Positions 26,409-34,918 of a stretch of DNA of 64,000 bases are shown here, piece after piece. Below the pieces are notes generated by a model. The model was not told the DNA's origin, ran no database searches, and worked only from the letters and a program-made list of their open reading frames with translations. The position numbers and the translations under genes were made by a program. Source of the DNA: Synechococcus sp. WH 7805 (GTDB lineage Bacteria; Cyanobacteriota; Cyanobacteriia; PCC-6307; Cyanobiaceae); NCBI RefSeq assembly GCF_000153285.1, contig NZ_CH724168.1:293823-357822 (forward strand). The letters are read 5' to 3'. Positions within the stretch are counted from its first letter, which is position 1. Each line of letters starts with the position of its first letter.

Positions 26409-27484
26409 GCGTTAACCCGTCTCTTTTTCCAGGGGTCGAGAAGGTCGTGAATCACGATTTCACGGATGATCACCTGAAGGACAACCGCGAGCGGCAGGGC
26501 CATCAGCAGACCCAGTGGGCCAAAAAGCACCGTGAAGATGAATTGGGCAGTGAGCGTGAGACCCGGAAGCAGATTCACCTGGTGCTGCATCACTGAAGGA
26601 GTAATCACGTAGCTTTCGACGTTCTGAACCACCACGTAAAGAGCTAAGACGGCAAGAGCTTTCCAAGGCGCATCCACCAGGGCAACCGACATGGGAAACA
26701 CCGTGCTGAGAGTTGGTCCCACGTTTGGGATCACGTTGAGAAGACCAGCCAGGAGTGCGTTCGCGACAACCAGTTTGACGCCGAGTAGCGTCAGGCCAAT
26801 GCCGGCAAGCACTGCCACACAGCACGAGCTGATCAACACACCGATCATCCAGCTGCTGAGCGCTTCACCACATTGGAGCAGGATGCTTCTCGCTCTGCGT
26901 CGATAGAACGAGGGAACCAACTGAATCCCCACCTCCCGATAGGCCATCGGCTGGATGCTGACCATCAAGGTCACGGCAATCACGAACAGCAGCTGAACAA
27001 GACCGTTGCCGACATTTCCTGCCAACCCAAGAACTCCTTTGAGGCTTCCGGTCACTCCAGAGGCAAGAGCCGAGCCGCTCGGGAGTCCCGAGAGGCCGTT
27101 GGAGAGATTCGACGGGGTGAACGCAGGTTGAGCGTCCTGGCCGTAAACAAGGGATGAAGCAGAATTCAGCCATCCGGTGACGATCTGCTGCAGTGCCCTG
27201 GCGGCAGCCGGAAGTTGCAGCAGGAGCTGCTGAAACTGGCTGAAGAACGGAGGAAGAATCACCGCCACCGCGATGGCGACCACGGACGCCAACCCGAGCA
27301 AACACACCAGAAGTGCCAATGGCCTCGGCAGGGACCAGCGCTCACGTAGGGCTCCCACCAAGGTGCAGAGAGCCATTGCCAACACAACCCCTGCGAAGAG
27401 GTGAATCAGAACGTCACGCAGGCTCCAGAGCAGTAGCCCGGAAATCAGCAATGCCGCTAACCCAAGCCAATGCTGAAACTTCAC
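26405..27484 (-). CDS. AI-2E/PerM-family membrane permease (second of the pair)
   Basis: A 359-residue paralogue of the neighbouring permease. It has the same order of features: N-terminal spans, a cytosolic region with [23 protein letters not shown] and a Gly/Ser-rich insert, then [21 protein letters not shown] and [19 protein letters not shown]. The two proteins are divergent in sequence, so this is an old duplication. The GTG start at 27482-27484 overlaps the psb28 stop (GTGA), which places both permeases behind psb28 in one operon. Confidence 0.9.
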   Translation of the reverse strand: MKFQHWLGLAALLISGLLLWSLRDVLIHLFAGVVLAMALCTLVGALRERWSLPRPLALLVCLLGLASVVAIAVAVILPPFFSQFQQLLLQLPAAARALQQIVTGWLNSASSLVYGQDAQPAFTPSNLSNGLSGLPSGSALASGVTGSLKGVLGLAGNVGNGLVQLLFVIAVTLMVSIQPMAYREVGIQLVPSFYRRRARSILLQCGEALSSWMIGVLISSCCVAVLAGIGLTLLGVKLVVANALLAGLLNVIPNVGPTLSTVFPMSVALVDAPWKALAVLALYVVVQNVESYVITPSVMQHQVNLLPGLTLTAQFIFTVLFGPLGLLMALPLAVVLQVIIREIVIHDLLDPWKKRRVNA

Positions 27485-27870
27485 ACTTCAGATTCTTCGT
27501 CGGCGCCTTCATTGTCACTCGAGTTTTGCGAATAACCGAGTCCTTTGGTCTCGGCGTAGCGTTCAGCAAAACGCATGAAGCGTTCAAAATCCTGCTCCGT
27601 TTTCCAGGTGTAAGTGGCCTCCAAGGCCGATGGCTTGCCGTTGACGAATTTGCCATTGACCTCTCGGGTCACCATCTCACCTTCCTCATCCACCATCCAC
27701 ATTCCAGCAATATTGCCGAGAGTTTCAGGAGCCAGAGCCTCAGGTTGCTCAAAGATGAATGTGGCCTGACCGGTCCGTCCATCCCGGCTGCGGGTGAGCC
27801 GGATATCAGGCACAACGGGTTCATCTGTACCGCGGAAGAACTGAATCGCTGCCTTGTCGCCGTCTGCCAT
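27481..27870 (-). CDS. psb28: Photosystem II assembly protein Psb28
   Basis: Psb28 is a cytosolic-side factor that binds CP47-containing photosystem II assembly intermediates. The 129-residue product has [63 protein letters not shown] and [18 protein letters not shown], which cover the family from end to end. A short acidic tail ([10 protein letters not shown]) extends beyond the usual end. It starts 28 bases after mnmH and overlaps the first permease gene. Confidence 0.96.
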   Translation of the reverse strand: MADGDKAAIQFFRGTDEPVVPDIRLTRSRDGRTGQATFIFEQPEALAPETLGNIAGMWMVDEEGEMVTREVNGKFVNGKPSALEATYTWKTEQDFERFMRFAERYAETKGLGYSQNSSDNEGADEESEV

Positions 27871-27898
27871 GGATCGAACTACCGCGCAAGACGCGATC

Positions 27899-28945
27899 TT
27901 AAGAGCAGACCATTGCTGTGACGACGCCTCGTTCAACCAGTAGTTCGGCTGCTTCTTTGGGATCGATTCCCTCAAGGTCAATCGTTGAAGATGCTGGCTT
28001 GCGTTCCAGCTCCCGGTCATAGCAACCGTCGTAGTAAGCGAGCATTGCCAAGCAGGCATCGTCCCAGCGCTGCTGATCGATGGCTTCAAGGGCGACCCGT
28101 GTGCGCTGAGGCCCCAACCGCCGCTGGATTCGTTCGGTCGCTTCCCGCAAGGCGGTTGCGTCGTGCACGGCGTACACATCCACGAGACGGTTGATCCGCT
28201 CCTGATCACTGCGGCGGATTTCAAGAACAGGGGCTAACTGCATTTGCTGAAACAGGGCCCCAGGAATTCTGCAGCGGCCAACCTGGGCACTTTCGGCCTC
28301 GAGCCAGATTTCAGAGGCTCTCCGGCGCGCATGTCCTTCAAGCGTCTCGGCCAGTTGATTCTCGTAATGCTCCGTGCTTGGTTGCTCAGGCAGTCCGAGA
28401 TTGCCGAAACTGCTTCCGCGGTGATGGGCAAGGCCTTCCAGGTCCACCACTGCCACGTTTTGACCTTCCAGCTCCAGAAGCAGGTCTGTCTTGCCGGTGC
28501 CTGTGCGTCCTCCGAGCACCTTGAGGGGCCAGGGAGCATCAAAGCTCTGAAGCACCCACTGCCGATAACGTTTGTATCCGCCTTCAAGCAGGCAGACCGG
28601 ATGATCACTCAAGCCCGCCAGCCAGGCCATGCTGTTGGATCGCATCCCGCCTCGCCAGCAGTAGAGGCGTAAGGGTTGCGCTGCTCCCCCAGCGGTTCGG
28701 GTGAGGGAGTCCGACAGATCCCCTAGGCGAGGGCCGCAAAGGGTTAAACCGAGTTGGATCGCAGCATGGCGACCCTGCTGCTTGTACGTGAGCCCGACGT
28801 CGTGGCGCTGCTCATCCGTGAAGAGAGGAATGTTGATGGCTCCGGGCCAATGACCTTGAGCGAACTCCCTGGGGGTGCGAACGTCGACCAGCGGACCTGC
28901 CGCTTCGCGGAATGCCTCGACACTGACTGCTGTCGTGATGCCCAT
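27899..28945 (-). CDS. mnmH: tRNA 2-selenouridine/2-geranylthiouridine synthase
   Basis: MnmH (SelU/YbbB) converts the 2-thiouridine of wobble tRNA positions, first to a geranylated form and then to selenouridine with selenophosphate. The 348-residue product has an N-terminal rhodanese domain with [22 protein letters not shown] and active-site Cys96 in [12 protein letters not shown]-loop domain follows, with GGRTGTGKT at residues 145-153 and [18 protein letters not shown]-like [16 protein letters not shown] start three codons upstream (28954) is possible. I see no selD here, so a selenium role cannot be tested in this window. Confidence 0.94.
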   Translation of the reverse strand: MGITTAVSVEAFREAAGPLVDVRTPREFAQGHWPGAINIPLFTDEQRHDVGLTYKQQGRHAAIQLGLTLCGPRLGDLSDSLTRTAGGAAQPLRLYCWRGGMRSNSMAWLAGLSDHPVCLLEGGYKRYRQWVLQSFDAPWPLKVLGGRTGTGKTDLLLELEGQNVAVVDLEGLAHHRGSSFGNLGLPEQPSTEHYENQLAETLEGHARRRASEIWLEAESAQVGRCRIPGALFQQMQLAPVLEIRRSDQERINRLVDVYAVHDATALREATERIQRRLGPQRTRVALEAIDQQRWDDACLAMLAYYDGCYDRELERKPASSTIDLEGIDPKEAAELLVERGVVTAMVCS

Positions 28946-28993
28946 GCCTGACATAGTGGGCCAACGTCGACCCTGCCGAGCCGGCAGGACGTC

Positions 28994-29710
28994 ATGCTCT
29001 CCGGAAGAACTCCAGCTCAAGATCTCAGCATCGACAAGCTCCTCGACCGCTTCGCGAACGGCTCGGCCCGGCAGCGTCGCGCGACAGCTGCTGCGCTGGA
29101 GAAGGCTGCCGATGCCTTGGCTGACGTTGCAACAGATGCTCTGAAGCCCTATGAACCCAGTGGGGATGACTGGGCCGCCGGGTGGATCCTCCAAGTTCTT
29201 CGCCGTCACCAACCTGACGCTCTCGCCCGAATTCCCGGAGTTGAATCGGGTGGCTGGTTTCAAGCCCCATCGGCTCGAGGAATCGACTACGGCCCAATGC
29301 AGCGAGCGTTGCTTGATGAGGACTTCGAAGAAGCCGATCGTCTGACCAGTTGCGTGCTGCGTGAGCTTGCAGGAGATCAGGCCGTGAAGCGGGGGTACGT
29401 GTATTTCAGCGAGGTGCCACCCATGGAAGGACTCGACCTGACCACTCTGGATCGGCTCTGGATCGCCTACTCACAGGGCCGCTTCGGATTCACGGTTCAG
29501 GCGCGACTGCTGAAGGCTTTGGATGGTCGATATGACAGGCTTTGGCCGAGAATTGGCTGGAAACTTGACGGCACCTGGACCCGGTATCCAGGCGCTTTCC
29601 AGTGGTCCATGGATGCACCGGAAGGGCACATGCCATTGATCAATCAGCTTCGCGGTGTCCGTCTGATGGATGCATTGCTGTCTCATCCTGGACTTCAGCC
29701 CAGAGTTTGA
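28994..29710 (+). CDS. gun4: GUN4-domain tetrapyrrole regulator
   Basis: GUN4 binds protoporphyrin and Mg-protoporphyrin and stimulates Mg-chelatase. The 238-residue product has a variable helical N-terminus (about residues 1-80) and then the GUN4 core: DYGPMQRALLDEDFEEADRLTSCVLREL, EVPPMEGLDLTTLDRLWIAYSQGRFGFTVQARLL and WSMDAPEGHMPLINQLRG. It diverges from mnmH, with 48 bases between starts. An RsbW-like gene follows on the same strand. Confidence 0.94.
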   Translation: MLSGRTPAQDLSIDKLLDRFANGSARQRRATAAALEKAADALADVATDALKPYEPSGDDWAAGWILQVLRRHQPDALARIPGVESGGWFQAPSARGIDYGPMQRALLDEDFEEADRLTSCVLRELAGDQAVKRGYVYFSEVPPMEGLDLTTLDRLWIAYSQGRFGFTVQARLLKALDGRYDRLWPRIGWKLDGTWTRYPGAFQWSMDAPEGHMPLINQLRGVRLMDALLSHPGLQPRV

Positions 29711-29793
29711 ATTCTGGGGAGGCCTCCAGCCTCCTTGGTGTTTGGCATGGTCTTCATCCCTCGTTATGGTCGAAGAAGGATGGATCAGTCCGA

Positions 29794-30258
29794 ATGTTCA
29801 GCCGCTATCTGCCTGTCTTTCGGTGGGCTGATTTCATCCTCCCTTCAACGCTGCAGTTAAGCCCTCTGCTGGAGCTGCTTCTCGATCCTGTTGATTGCCA
29901 GGAAACCTCTTGCAGGTTGCAGCTGGGATTGCAGGAGGCCATTGTGAATGCCGTGCGTCATGGCAATGCAGGTGACCCTGACAAATGTCTGCGCATCCGC
30001 AGGATTCTCACTCCCAACTGGTTGATCTGGCAGATCCAAGATGAGGGCGATGGGCTTCCAGGCCCCGCGCGTATCGCCTGCCTGCCTGAGCAATTGGATG
30101 CGAATCATGGTCGGGGACTGTTCCTGATGCATCAGTGTTTTGATGACATCCGCTGGAGCTCGCGCGGTAACCGTGTTCAGCTCGCATGTCGTCGACCTGG
30201 ACGATCATCTGCTGTGGTCAACGGTGTGGGCACCCGGGATCTTTCAGTTCTCGTCTGA
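29794..30258 (+). CDS. RsbW/SpoIIAB-like anti-sigma factor kinase
   Basis: A 154-residue single HATPase_c domain protein. The N box is LQEAIVNAVRHGN with Glu48, Asn52 and His56, the G1 box is WQIQDEGDGLPG, and the G2-like segment is HGRGLFLMHQCFDD. No histidine-kinase dimerisation domain or membrane span is present, which fits the RsbW/SpoIIAB class that binds sigma factors or phosphorylates antagonist proteins. No partner gene is adjacent. An extended upstream frame exists but lacks family character. The end overlaps the convergent DUF6439 gene by 41 bases. Confidence 0.85.
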   Translation: MFSRYLPVFRWADFILPSTLQLSPLLELLLDPVDCQETSCRLQLGLQEAIVNAVRHGNAGDPDKCLRIRRILTPNWLIWQIQDEGDGLPGPARIACLPEQLDANHGRGLFLMHQCFDDIRWSSRGNRVQLACRRPGRSSAVVNGVGTRDLSVLV

Positions 30259-30466
30259 TCCATCCCAGCGCCTGTTCGGTCAGTGCTTCCACATCGCCGC
30301 GATCGCCTGTCTGGAGGAGCTGAGTCAGTGCCGCAGCAAGCAGCTCTGCTCCCCGTCGATCCGGATTGGATTTCAGCCGGTGCCAATCGCGGTCTCCAAT
30401 GCTGAGTGATTGATGCAGAGCCTTGGCTTGCTCCACGGCACCGTCAGGCCAGGGATTCACTGTCAC
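30218..30466 (-). CDS. DUF6439-like small cyanobacterial protein
   Basis: An 82-residue soluble protein with AVEQAKALHQSLSIGDRDWHRLKSNPDRRGAELLAAAL, followed by a helix with ALTEQALGWIRRELKDPG. This composition resembles a small conserved cyanobacterial family (I believe DUF6439), whose function is unknown. The match is from memory and not verified. It converges with, and overlaps the end of, the RsbW-like gene. Confidence 0.65.
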   Translation of the reverse strand: MTVNPWPDGAVEQAKALHQSLSIGDRDWHRLKSNPDRRGAELLAAALTQLLQTGDRGDVEALTEQALGWIRRELKDPGCPHR

Positions 30467-30510
30467 GCCGATCCGTGCGTAGAGATCTTTCTAGTCTGAA
30501 TGGGCGACGC

Positions 30511-30780
30511 GTGACAGCGGTGACCAAGCTTCACCGGTTTCAGCAACGAGCTCTTCATCATTTGAGCCGGCTTGCAGGTCTGCAGCCCAGACAATGGGAA
30601 GGCTCAGATCTCAAATCCAGGCGTCGGAGGCAGCAGCGTCAACTGATTCAGCAATGCGTTGACGCCGACCCAGAGGGATTTCGTTGGCTTGTCGATCGAG
30701 AACGAGGTCAACTCCTCTGGAAGGCCCTGCGATGGAGTGGGCCTGGACTCCTGGTCGGATGGTGGTTAAGCCGAAGTTGA
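30511..30780 (+). CDS. Small basic hypothetical protein
   Basis: An 89-residue protein that starts at GTG 30511 (GTG at 30520 is also possible). It is very basic, with KSRRRRQQRQLIQQCVD in the middle, and ends in a hydrophobic stretch WSGPGLLVGWWLSRS that might insert in a membrane. No family recognised. It ends one base before the convergent gene on the other strand. Its coding status is plausible but not certain. Confidence 0.45.
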   Translation: MTAVTKLHRFQQRALHHLSRLAGLQPRQWEGSDLKSRRRRQQRQLIQQCVDADPEGFRWLVDRERGQLLWKALRWSGPGLLVGWWLSRS

Positions 30781-30781
30781 T

Positions 30782-31099
30782 TCAGACAGCAACGAGAGAC
30801 TGCTGCACGACAACCAGGGAATCGGGGGGTTCTGGGATTGCACCATCCAGGGGAGGAACATCAGTGCCGCTGGTGTTCGTGAGCGTGTTCCCCTTGATCC
30901 AGGCCTGGTGAAGGGCCCGACGACGACGATCTTCTGCGAGGACTAGTCGATCTGCCGCTGAACGGGGACTTTCGCCTGGGTGAACGGCAGTACGCAGACA
31001 GATTCCGAAGCCATGCGCTTCTACCTGAACTTTGCCCTCCATCAACACCAACTGAAAGGTCCAGCCCTGCAACCAGCGGATCCGGAAAGGATTCGTCAT
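30782..31099 (-). CDS. Hypothetical protein
   Basis: A 105-residue protein with an N-terminal region rich in beta-type residues (RIRWLQGWTFQLVLMEGKVQVEAHGFGICLRT), then a helix with SAADRLVLAEDRRRRALHQAW and a flexible, Pro/Asp-rich tail. No signal peptide or known motif. It lies 67 bases downstream of the methyltransferase gene on the same strand. Confidence 0.55.
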   Translation of the reverse strand: MTNPFRIRWLQGWTFQLVLMEGKVQVEAHGFGICLRTAVHPGESPRSAADRLVLAEDRRRRALHQAWIKGNTLTNTSGTDVPPLDGAIPEPPDSLVVVQQSLVAV

Positions 31100-31166
31100 C
31101 AGTGGTCACACAATTGATTGCACCTTATGGGGTCATACCACCCTTGCAAGACTGTCTGTCAGGGAA

Positions 31167-32237
31167 TCACTTCGTGCCGCAGTCCGGCTTGGTTGCGCAC
31201 CACACCCGCGTCATGAAGTGCGACTCTGCCTGCAGATTGCAGAATCCTGCGTCCAGAAGCCGCTGATCAATGTCGTCACTGATGTAATCGCGGTAGTAAG
31301 GCTCGTGAAACACGCGACGGAAATTGTCCATGGCTACGTCGAACTGGGGGGAATCTTTCAGCTGAACCGAGTCGGCGAGTACCAGGACCCCTCCTGGTTC
31401 TAGAAGCCTGTAACAGTCTTGAAGGACGGCCTGCCTGGCCTCAGCGGGCAGTTCGTGCATCAGAAACACACAGGTGAGGGCTTGAAAGCCGCCCTCATCG
31501 AAGGGCATGCGTTCGGCATTCCCTTGCACAAGCTGAACAAGGCTGCTGCGGCTTTGATTCAACCAACGATTGGCCTGACGCAGGTAGGCCTCGGAGAGGT
31601 CGACCCCGATCAGCGTGCATGCAGGGAGGGCCGCTCTGATCTGATGAAGGGTTCGTCCTGTCCCGGTGGCGACATCGAGGATGCGCAGACTCCCTGGGTT
31701 GCGGTTGGAAAAGTGCTTCAGACCGGCTTGAAGGAAAGGAATGATCCTGCGGCGCATCGCATCGGCGGCGCCATTGAACAGGATGTCGACCTGGAGGTCA
31801 TAGAGCTCTGCCGAGTGGTCTGAAAGGTACCCATCGGTTTGGTGGTGAAAGTTCTGGAGGTAGTACTCGGGATAGAGCTCGCGATTGGAAAGATCCGGAA
31901 GATCTTGCACGTCTCTGGCCCGACGTCTGGACCAGTTGGAAGGAAGGTCTAGCCACACCCGGGGATAGCGTTCAGCCCATTCCAACCAGGGGATGTCAAA
32001 GAGAAGGGATTGTGGATAGATCCCTGCCTCAGCATCCTTCCAGTCACGGTCCTGCAGGGCATCGAGTGACTTCCTCAGGGCATTCATCATCTCCGCTGGA
32101 ACCGGCTGGGTCTGCGGCACGACATCCGGAGCCACAGCCTCCATCACCTTGGTGCTCAGTTCCTTATGCACCAACCCCGCGAGGCTTCGTCCCTGCTGAA
32201 GGGTCCGATACGCGATTTCGGTGATGCTGGGCGCCAT
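31167..32237 (-). CDS. SAM-dependent methyltransferase with N-terminal extension
   Basis: A 356-residue protein. The C-terminal half is a class I methyltransferase: motif I ILDVATGTGRTLHQI, the acidic end of strand 2 in LIGVDLSEAYLRQA, GNAERMPFDEGGFQALTCVFLMHEL, and LLEPGGVLVLADSVQ. The first 160 or so residues, with FDIPWLEWAERYPRVWLDLPS and PEYYLQNFHHQTDGYLSDHSA, recur in uncharacterised plant and cyanobacterial methyltransferases. The substrate is unknown. Confidence 0.85.
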   Translation of the reverse strand: MAPSITEIAYRTLQQGRSLAGLVHKELSTKVMEAVAPDVVPQTQPVPAEMMNALRKSLDALQDRDWKDAEAGIYPQSLLFDIPWLEWAERYPRVWLDLPSNWSRRRARDVQDLPDLSNRELYPEYYLQNFHHQTDGYLSDHSAELYDLQVDILFNGAADAMRRRIIPFLQAGLKHFSNRNPGSLRILDVATGTGRTLHQIRAALPACTLIGVDLSEAYLRQANRWLNQSRSSLVQLVQGNAERMPFDEGGFQALTCVFLMHELPAEARQAVLQDCYRLLEPGGVLVLADSVQLKDSPQFDVAMDNFRRVFHEPYYRDYISDDIDQRLLDAGFCNLQAESHFMTRVWCATKPDCGTK

Positions 32238-32384
32238 GACTTGGCCTGATCAAACCGAATCATTCCAGTCGATCCTTGAGCTCACTGTGGCCGTGGCTTG
32301 CGTTTCCACAGAACAATTTGTGAAGAAGAAGGAAAATAAGTAGCGGTTGCTACAGAATTGAATCATCCACAAAGGGGCTTAGCG

Positions 32385-32654
32385 ATGATGCAGCAAGCGC
32401 AAGCAACATCTCCGGTCATTCAGTACTCCGGCAATGTGCTGGAGCGTCGTCAACGAGCAGCTGCGGAGTATTTGGCGTGGGCCGATCACCATGCTCACGT
32501 GATTGCCCGTGAAGAAGCTGCCCATGTGCAACGTGGGGGGCTCCAAGGGCTGGATCAGCGCAGTGCCGCTGCTCAGCAAGAGCTGTTGGCGCGTCGCAGG
32601 ATGCACGAAAGGCATCTCCGCGACAGCGCCATGGCTCAGTTGCGACACCGCTGA
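32385..32654 (+). CDS. Small hypothetical protein, Ala/Gln/Arg-rich
   Basis: An 89-residue soluble protein composed mainly of charged helix (RRQRAAAEYLAWADHHAHVIAREEAAHVQ, then AAAQQELLARRRMHERHLRDSAMAQLRHR). The start at ATG 32385 is supported by AAAGGGG about 8 bases upstream. No family recognised. The 147-base gap before it contains its probable promoter and a small GTAGC/GCTAC hairpin at 32340-32353. It ends 9 bases before the convergent glnA. Confidence 0.6.
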   Translation: MMQQAQATSPVIQYSGNVLERRQRAAAEYLAWADHHAHVIAREEAAHVQRGGLQGLDQRSAAAQQELLARRRMHERHLRDSAMAQLRHR

Positions 32655-32663
32655 TGCCTGGAT

Positions 32664-34085
32664 TCAGGCGTCGTAGTACATGGTGAATTCGTGGGGGTGC
32701 GGACGCTGGCGAAGCTGCTGCACCTCCTCGTACTTCAAATCGATCCAGTTATCAATGAAGTCTTTGGTGAACACACCACCTTCCATGAGGTAGTGATGAT
32801 CAGCATTGAGCGCTTCCAAAGCACCATTCAGTGAGGCTGGAACCGTGTCAATCTCACTCAGGCGTTCTGCGGACAGCTCGAAGAGGTCCACATTCGTGGG
32901 AGCGCCCGGATCAATCTGATTTTTGATGCCATCAATGCCGGCCATCATCATGGCGGCGAAAGCCAGATAAGGGTTGGCCAGTGCGTCTCCGGAGCGGAAC
33001 TCAAGGCGCTTGGCCTTGGGATTGGGTCCAGTCAGAGGGATACGCACCGCAGCTGAGCGATTGCCTTCGGAGTACACGAGATTGACTGGTGCTTCGAAGC
33101 CCGGCACCAGGCGCTTGTAGCTGTTGGTGGTGGGGTTGGTGAATGCGAGGAATGAAGGCGCGTGTTTGAGGATCCCGCCGATATACCAGCGGGCGGTTTG
33201 GGACAGGTTGGCCTCAGTGCCTTCGCCGAAGAACAGCGGTTGGCCTCCTTTCCAGAGGCTCTGGTGCACGTGCATGCCACTGCCGTTGTCGTTGAACACT
33301 GGCTTGGGCATGAATGTGGCGGTTTTGCCGTACTTCTTCGCCACATTGCGAACGACATATTTGTAGGTCATGGTGTTGTCCGCCGCCTGGATCAGCTCGG
33401 CGAATTTCATGCCTAGTTCGTGCTGCCCTGCACCGGCAACTTCATGGTGATGCTTTTCGATGGGGATCCCAAGTTGGGCCATCACGAGCAGCATTTCAGA
33501 ACGGATGTCCTGCGCTGTGTCGTTGGGTGAAACGGGGAAATATCCCTCTTTTAACTGGATCTTGTAGCCAAGGTTTCCGCCTTCTTCGAGCCGTCCGGAG
33601 TTCCAGGCGGCTTCGATGGTGTCAACGCTGTAAAAGCTTCCTCCTTCGCTGGAGCTGTATCGCACGTCATCGAACAGGAAGAATTCAGGCTCAGGTCCGA
33701 AAAAGGCCGTGTCAGCGAGACCGCTGCCTGATAAGTAGGCCAGTGCCTTCTGAGCGAGAGCACGCGGGCAGCGATCGTAAGCGTCGCCGGTTCGCGGATC
33801 CTGAATCGAACAGATCAAGCTGAGAGTCTTGTGGCTGTAAAACGGATCGATCCAGGCCGTTGATGGGTCTGGCACCATCGCCATGTCGGACGCGTCAATG
33901 CTCTTCCATCCGCGAATTGAGGATCCGTCAAAGGCAAGTCCCTCGTTGAAGGACTCAGCTTCCAGAAGATCGGAACAGATGGTCAGGTGCTGCCACTTGC
34001 CGTGGAGGTCGGTGAACTTGAGATCAATGAGTTCAATGCCTTCATCCTTGATCTGACGGAGCACATCCTGGGCGGTCGTAGCCAT
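32664..34085 (-). CDS. glnA: Glutamine synthetase type I
   Basis: GlnA makes glutamine from glutamate and ammonium and is the main route of nitrogen entry. The 473-residue product is a [18 protein letters not shown] at the N-terminus, [12 protein letters not shown], the metal/ATP-site stretch [13 protein letters not shown], the [18 protein letters not shown] block, and [19 protein letters not shown]. The C-terminal part has the NRSAAVRIP and [17 protein letters not shown] blocks. ATG at 34083-34085 was chosen because family members start MATTAQDVL. An NtcA promoter lies directly upstream. Confidence 0.98.
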   Translation of the reverse strand: MATTAQDVLRQIKDEGIELIDLKFTDLHGKWQHLTICSDLLEAESFNEGLAFDGSSIRGWKSIDASDMAMVPDPSTAWIDPFYSHKTLSLICSIQDPRTGDAYDRCPRALAQKALAYLSGSGLADTAFFGPEPEFFLFDDVRYSSSEGGSFYSVDTIEAAWNSGRLEEGGNLGYKIQLKEGYFPVSPNDTAQDIRSEMLLVMAQLGIPIEKHHHEVAGAGQHELGMKFAELIQAADNTMTYKYVVRNVAKKYGKTATFMPKPVFNDNGSGMHVHQSLWKGGQPLFFGEGTEANLSQTARWYIGGILKHAPSFLAFTNPTTNSYKRLVPGFEAPVNLVYSEGNRSAAVRIPLTGPNPKAKRLEFRSGDALANPYLAFAAMMMAGIDGIKNQIDPGAPTNVDLFELSAERLSEIDTVPASLNGALEALNADHHYLMEGGVFTKDFIDNWIDLKYEEVQQLRQRPHPHEFTMYYDA

Positions 34086-34117
34086 TGGCGTCAGTGGTTC
34101 TTTGGATAGCAATTTGA

Positions 34118-34158
34118 ACGTAGGGATCGATGTGCACCCGTTTTGTATCCGTCAGTAC
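34118..34158 (-). promoter_or_regulatory. NtcA-activated promoter of glnA
   Basis: On the minus strand the site GTACTGACGGATAC (34145-34158) matches GTAN8TAC exactly. It is followed after 22 bases by TACGTT (34118-34123), which matches the -10 element TAN3T. This spacing is that of canonical class II NtcA-activated promoters of cyanobacteria. The predicted transcript would have a leader of roughly 25-30 bases, too short to hold a glutamine riboswitch. Basis: exact motif match plus known NtcA control of glnA. Confidence 0.9.
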
Positions 34159-34299
34159 ATTTTTTCTCTTGTCACTATTCATGAGGGCTTGGTGCTCCCT
34201 TGGTAACCGTTTCTGTCAAGTTCCCGGGATCCCACGCGCTGGAAGGGGTTTTGCGTCGATGGTGGTGTTAGCTTCCGGCCAACGTGGCCAGGGTTCTGC

Positions 34300-34824
34300 A
34301 TGCGCGATGCCATCACCGGATTGATTGGTCGTTACGACCAGCTTGGCCGCTACCTCGATCGTTCTGCCATCGACCGGATTGAGGCTTATCTCGATGAATC
34401 CACCATCAGGCTGAAGGCTGTTGAGTTGATCAACAGGGAAGCGGCAGATCTTGTCCGTGAAGCCAGTCAGCGACTGTTTCAAGGGGATCCGGAATTGCTA
34501 CTCCCCGGTGGAAACGCTTACACCACACGGCGTCTGGCGGCGTGTCTTCGTGACATGGATTATTTCCTGCGTTACGCCAGTTATGCCTTGATCGCTGGCG
34601 ACAGCACGATCCTGAACGAGCGGGTCCTAAACGGGCTTGACGATACCTATAAAAGTCTGGGAGTACCGACCGGTCCGACGGTGAGAAGCATGGTTCTCCT
34701 CGCTGATGTTCTCTGTGAGCGTCTCCTCTCGGAAGGAGTTCCGTCGAATTGCCTTGGATTGGCTCGTTCGCCTTTTGAGCACATGGCTGCAGGGCTGGCT
34801 GCAAGCGACGTTCGCCAACGCTGA
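34300..34824 (+). CDS. apcF: Allophycocyanin beta-18-type core subunit ApcF
   Basis: ApcF is a minor beta-type allophycocyanin subunit of the phycobilisome core, near the terminal emitters. The 174-residue product starts MRDAITGLIGRYDQLGRYLD, like known ApcF proteins, and has PGGNAYTTRRLAACLRDMDYFLRYASYALIAGD. Cys82 is the bilin attachment site and Asn72 corresponds to the residue commonly methylated in beta subunits. Resemblance to ApcF is stronger than to ApcB, although the C-terminus is somewhat divergent. The 214-base gap to glnA holds both divergent promoters. Confidence 0.88.
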   Translation: MRDAITGLIGRYDQLGRYLDRSAIDRIEAYLDESTIRLKAVELINREAADLVREASQRLFQGDPELLLPGGNAYTTRRLAACLRDMDYFLRYASYALIAGDSTILNERVLNGLDDTYKSLGVPTGPTVRSMVLLADVLCERLLSEGVPSNCLGLARSPFEHMAAGLAASDVRQR

Positions 34825-34918
34825 TTCCTTCAAGGAATTTCCGTTCGTTTCAAGCGGCATCGGAACGGTGCTTTCTCGCTCAAATCGGCCCTCTCGCTGC
34901 GTAGGCTTCCGCCATTGA

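Noticed and set aside
32340-32353. Small hairpin GTAGC-GGTT-GCTAC before the gene at 32385
   Set aside because: Five base pairs only and no conserved context visible. Too weak to call a regulatory RNA.
34086-34117. Glutamine (glnA-motif) riboswitch before glnA
   Set aside because: The predicted leader after the NtcA promoter is about 30 bases, too short for the motif, and the conserved sequence is absent.
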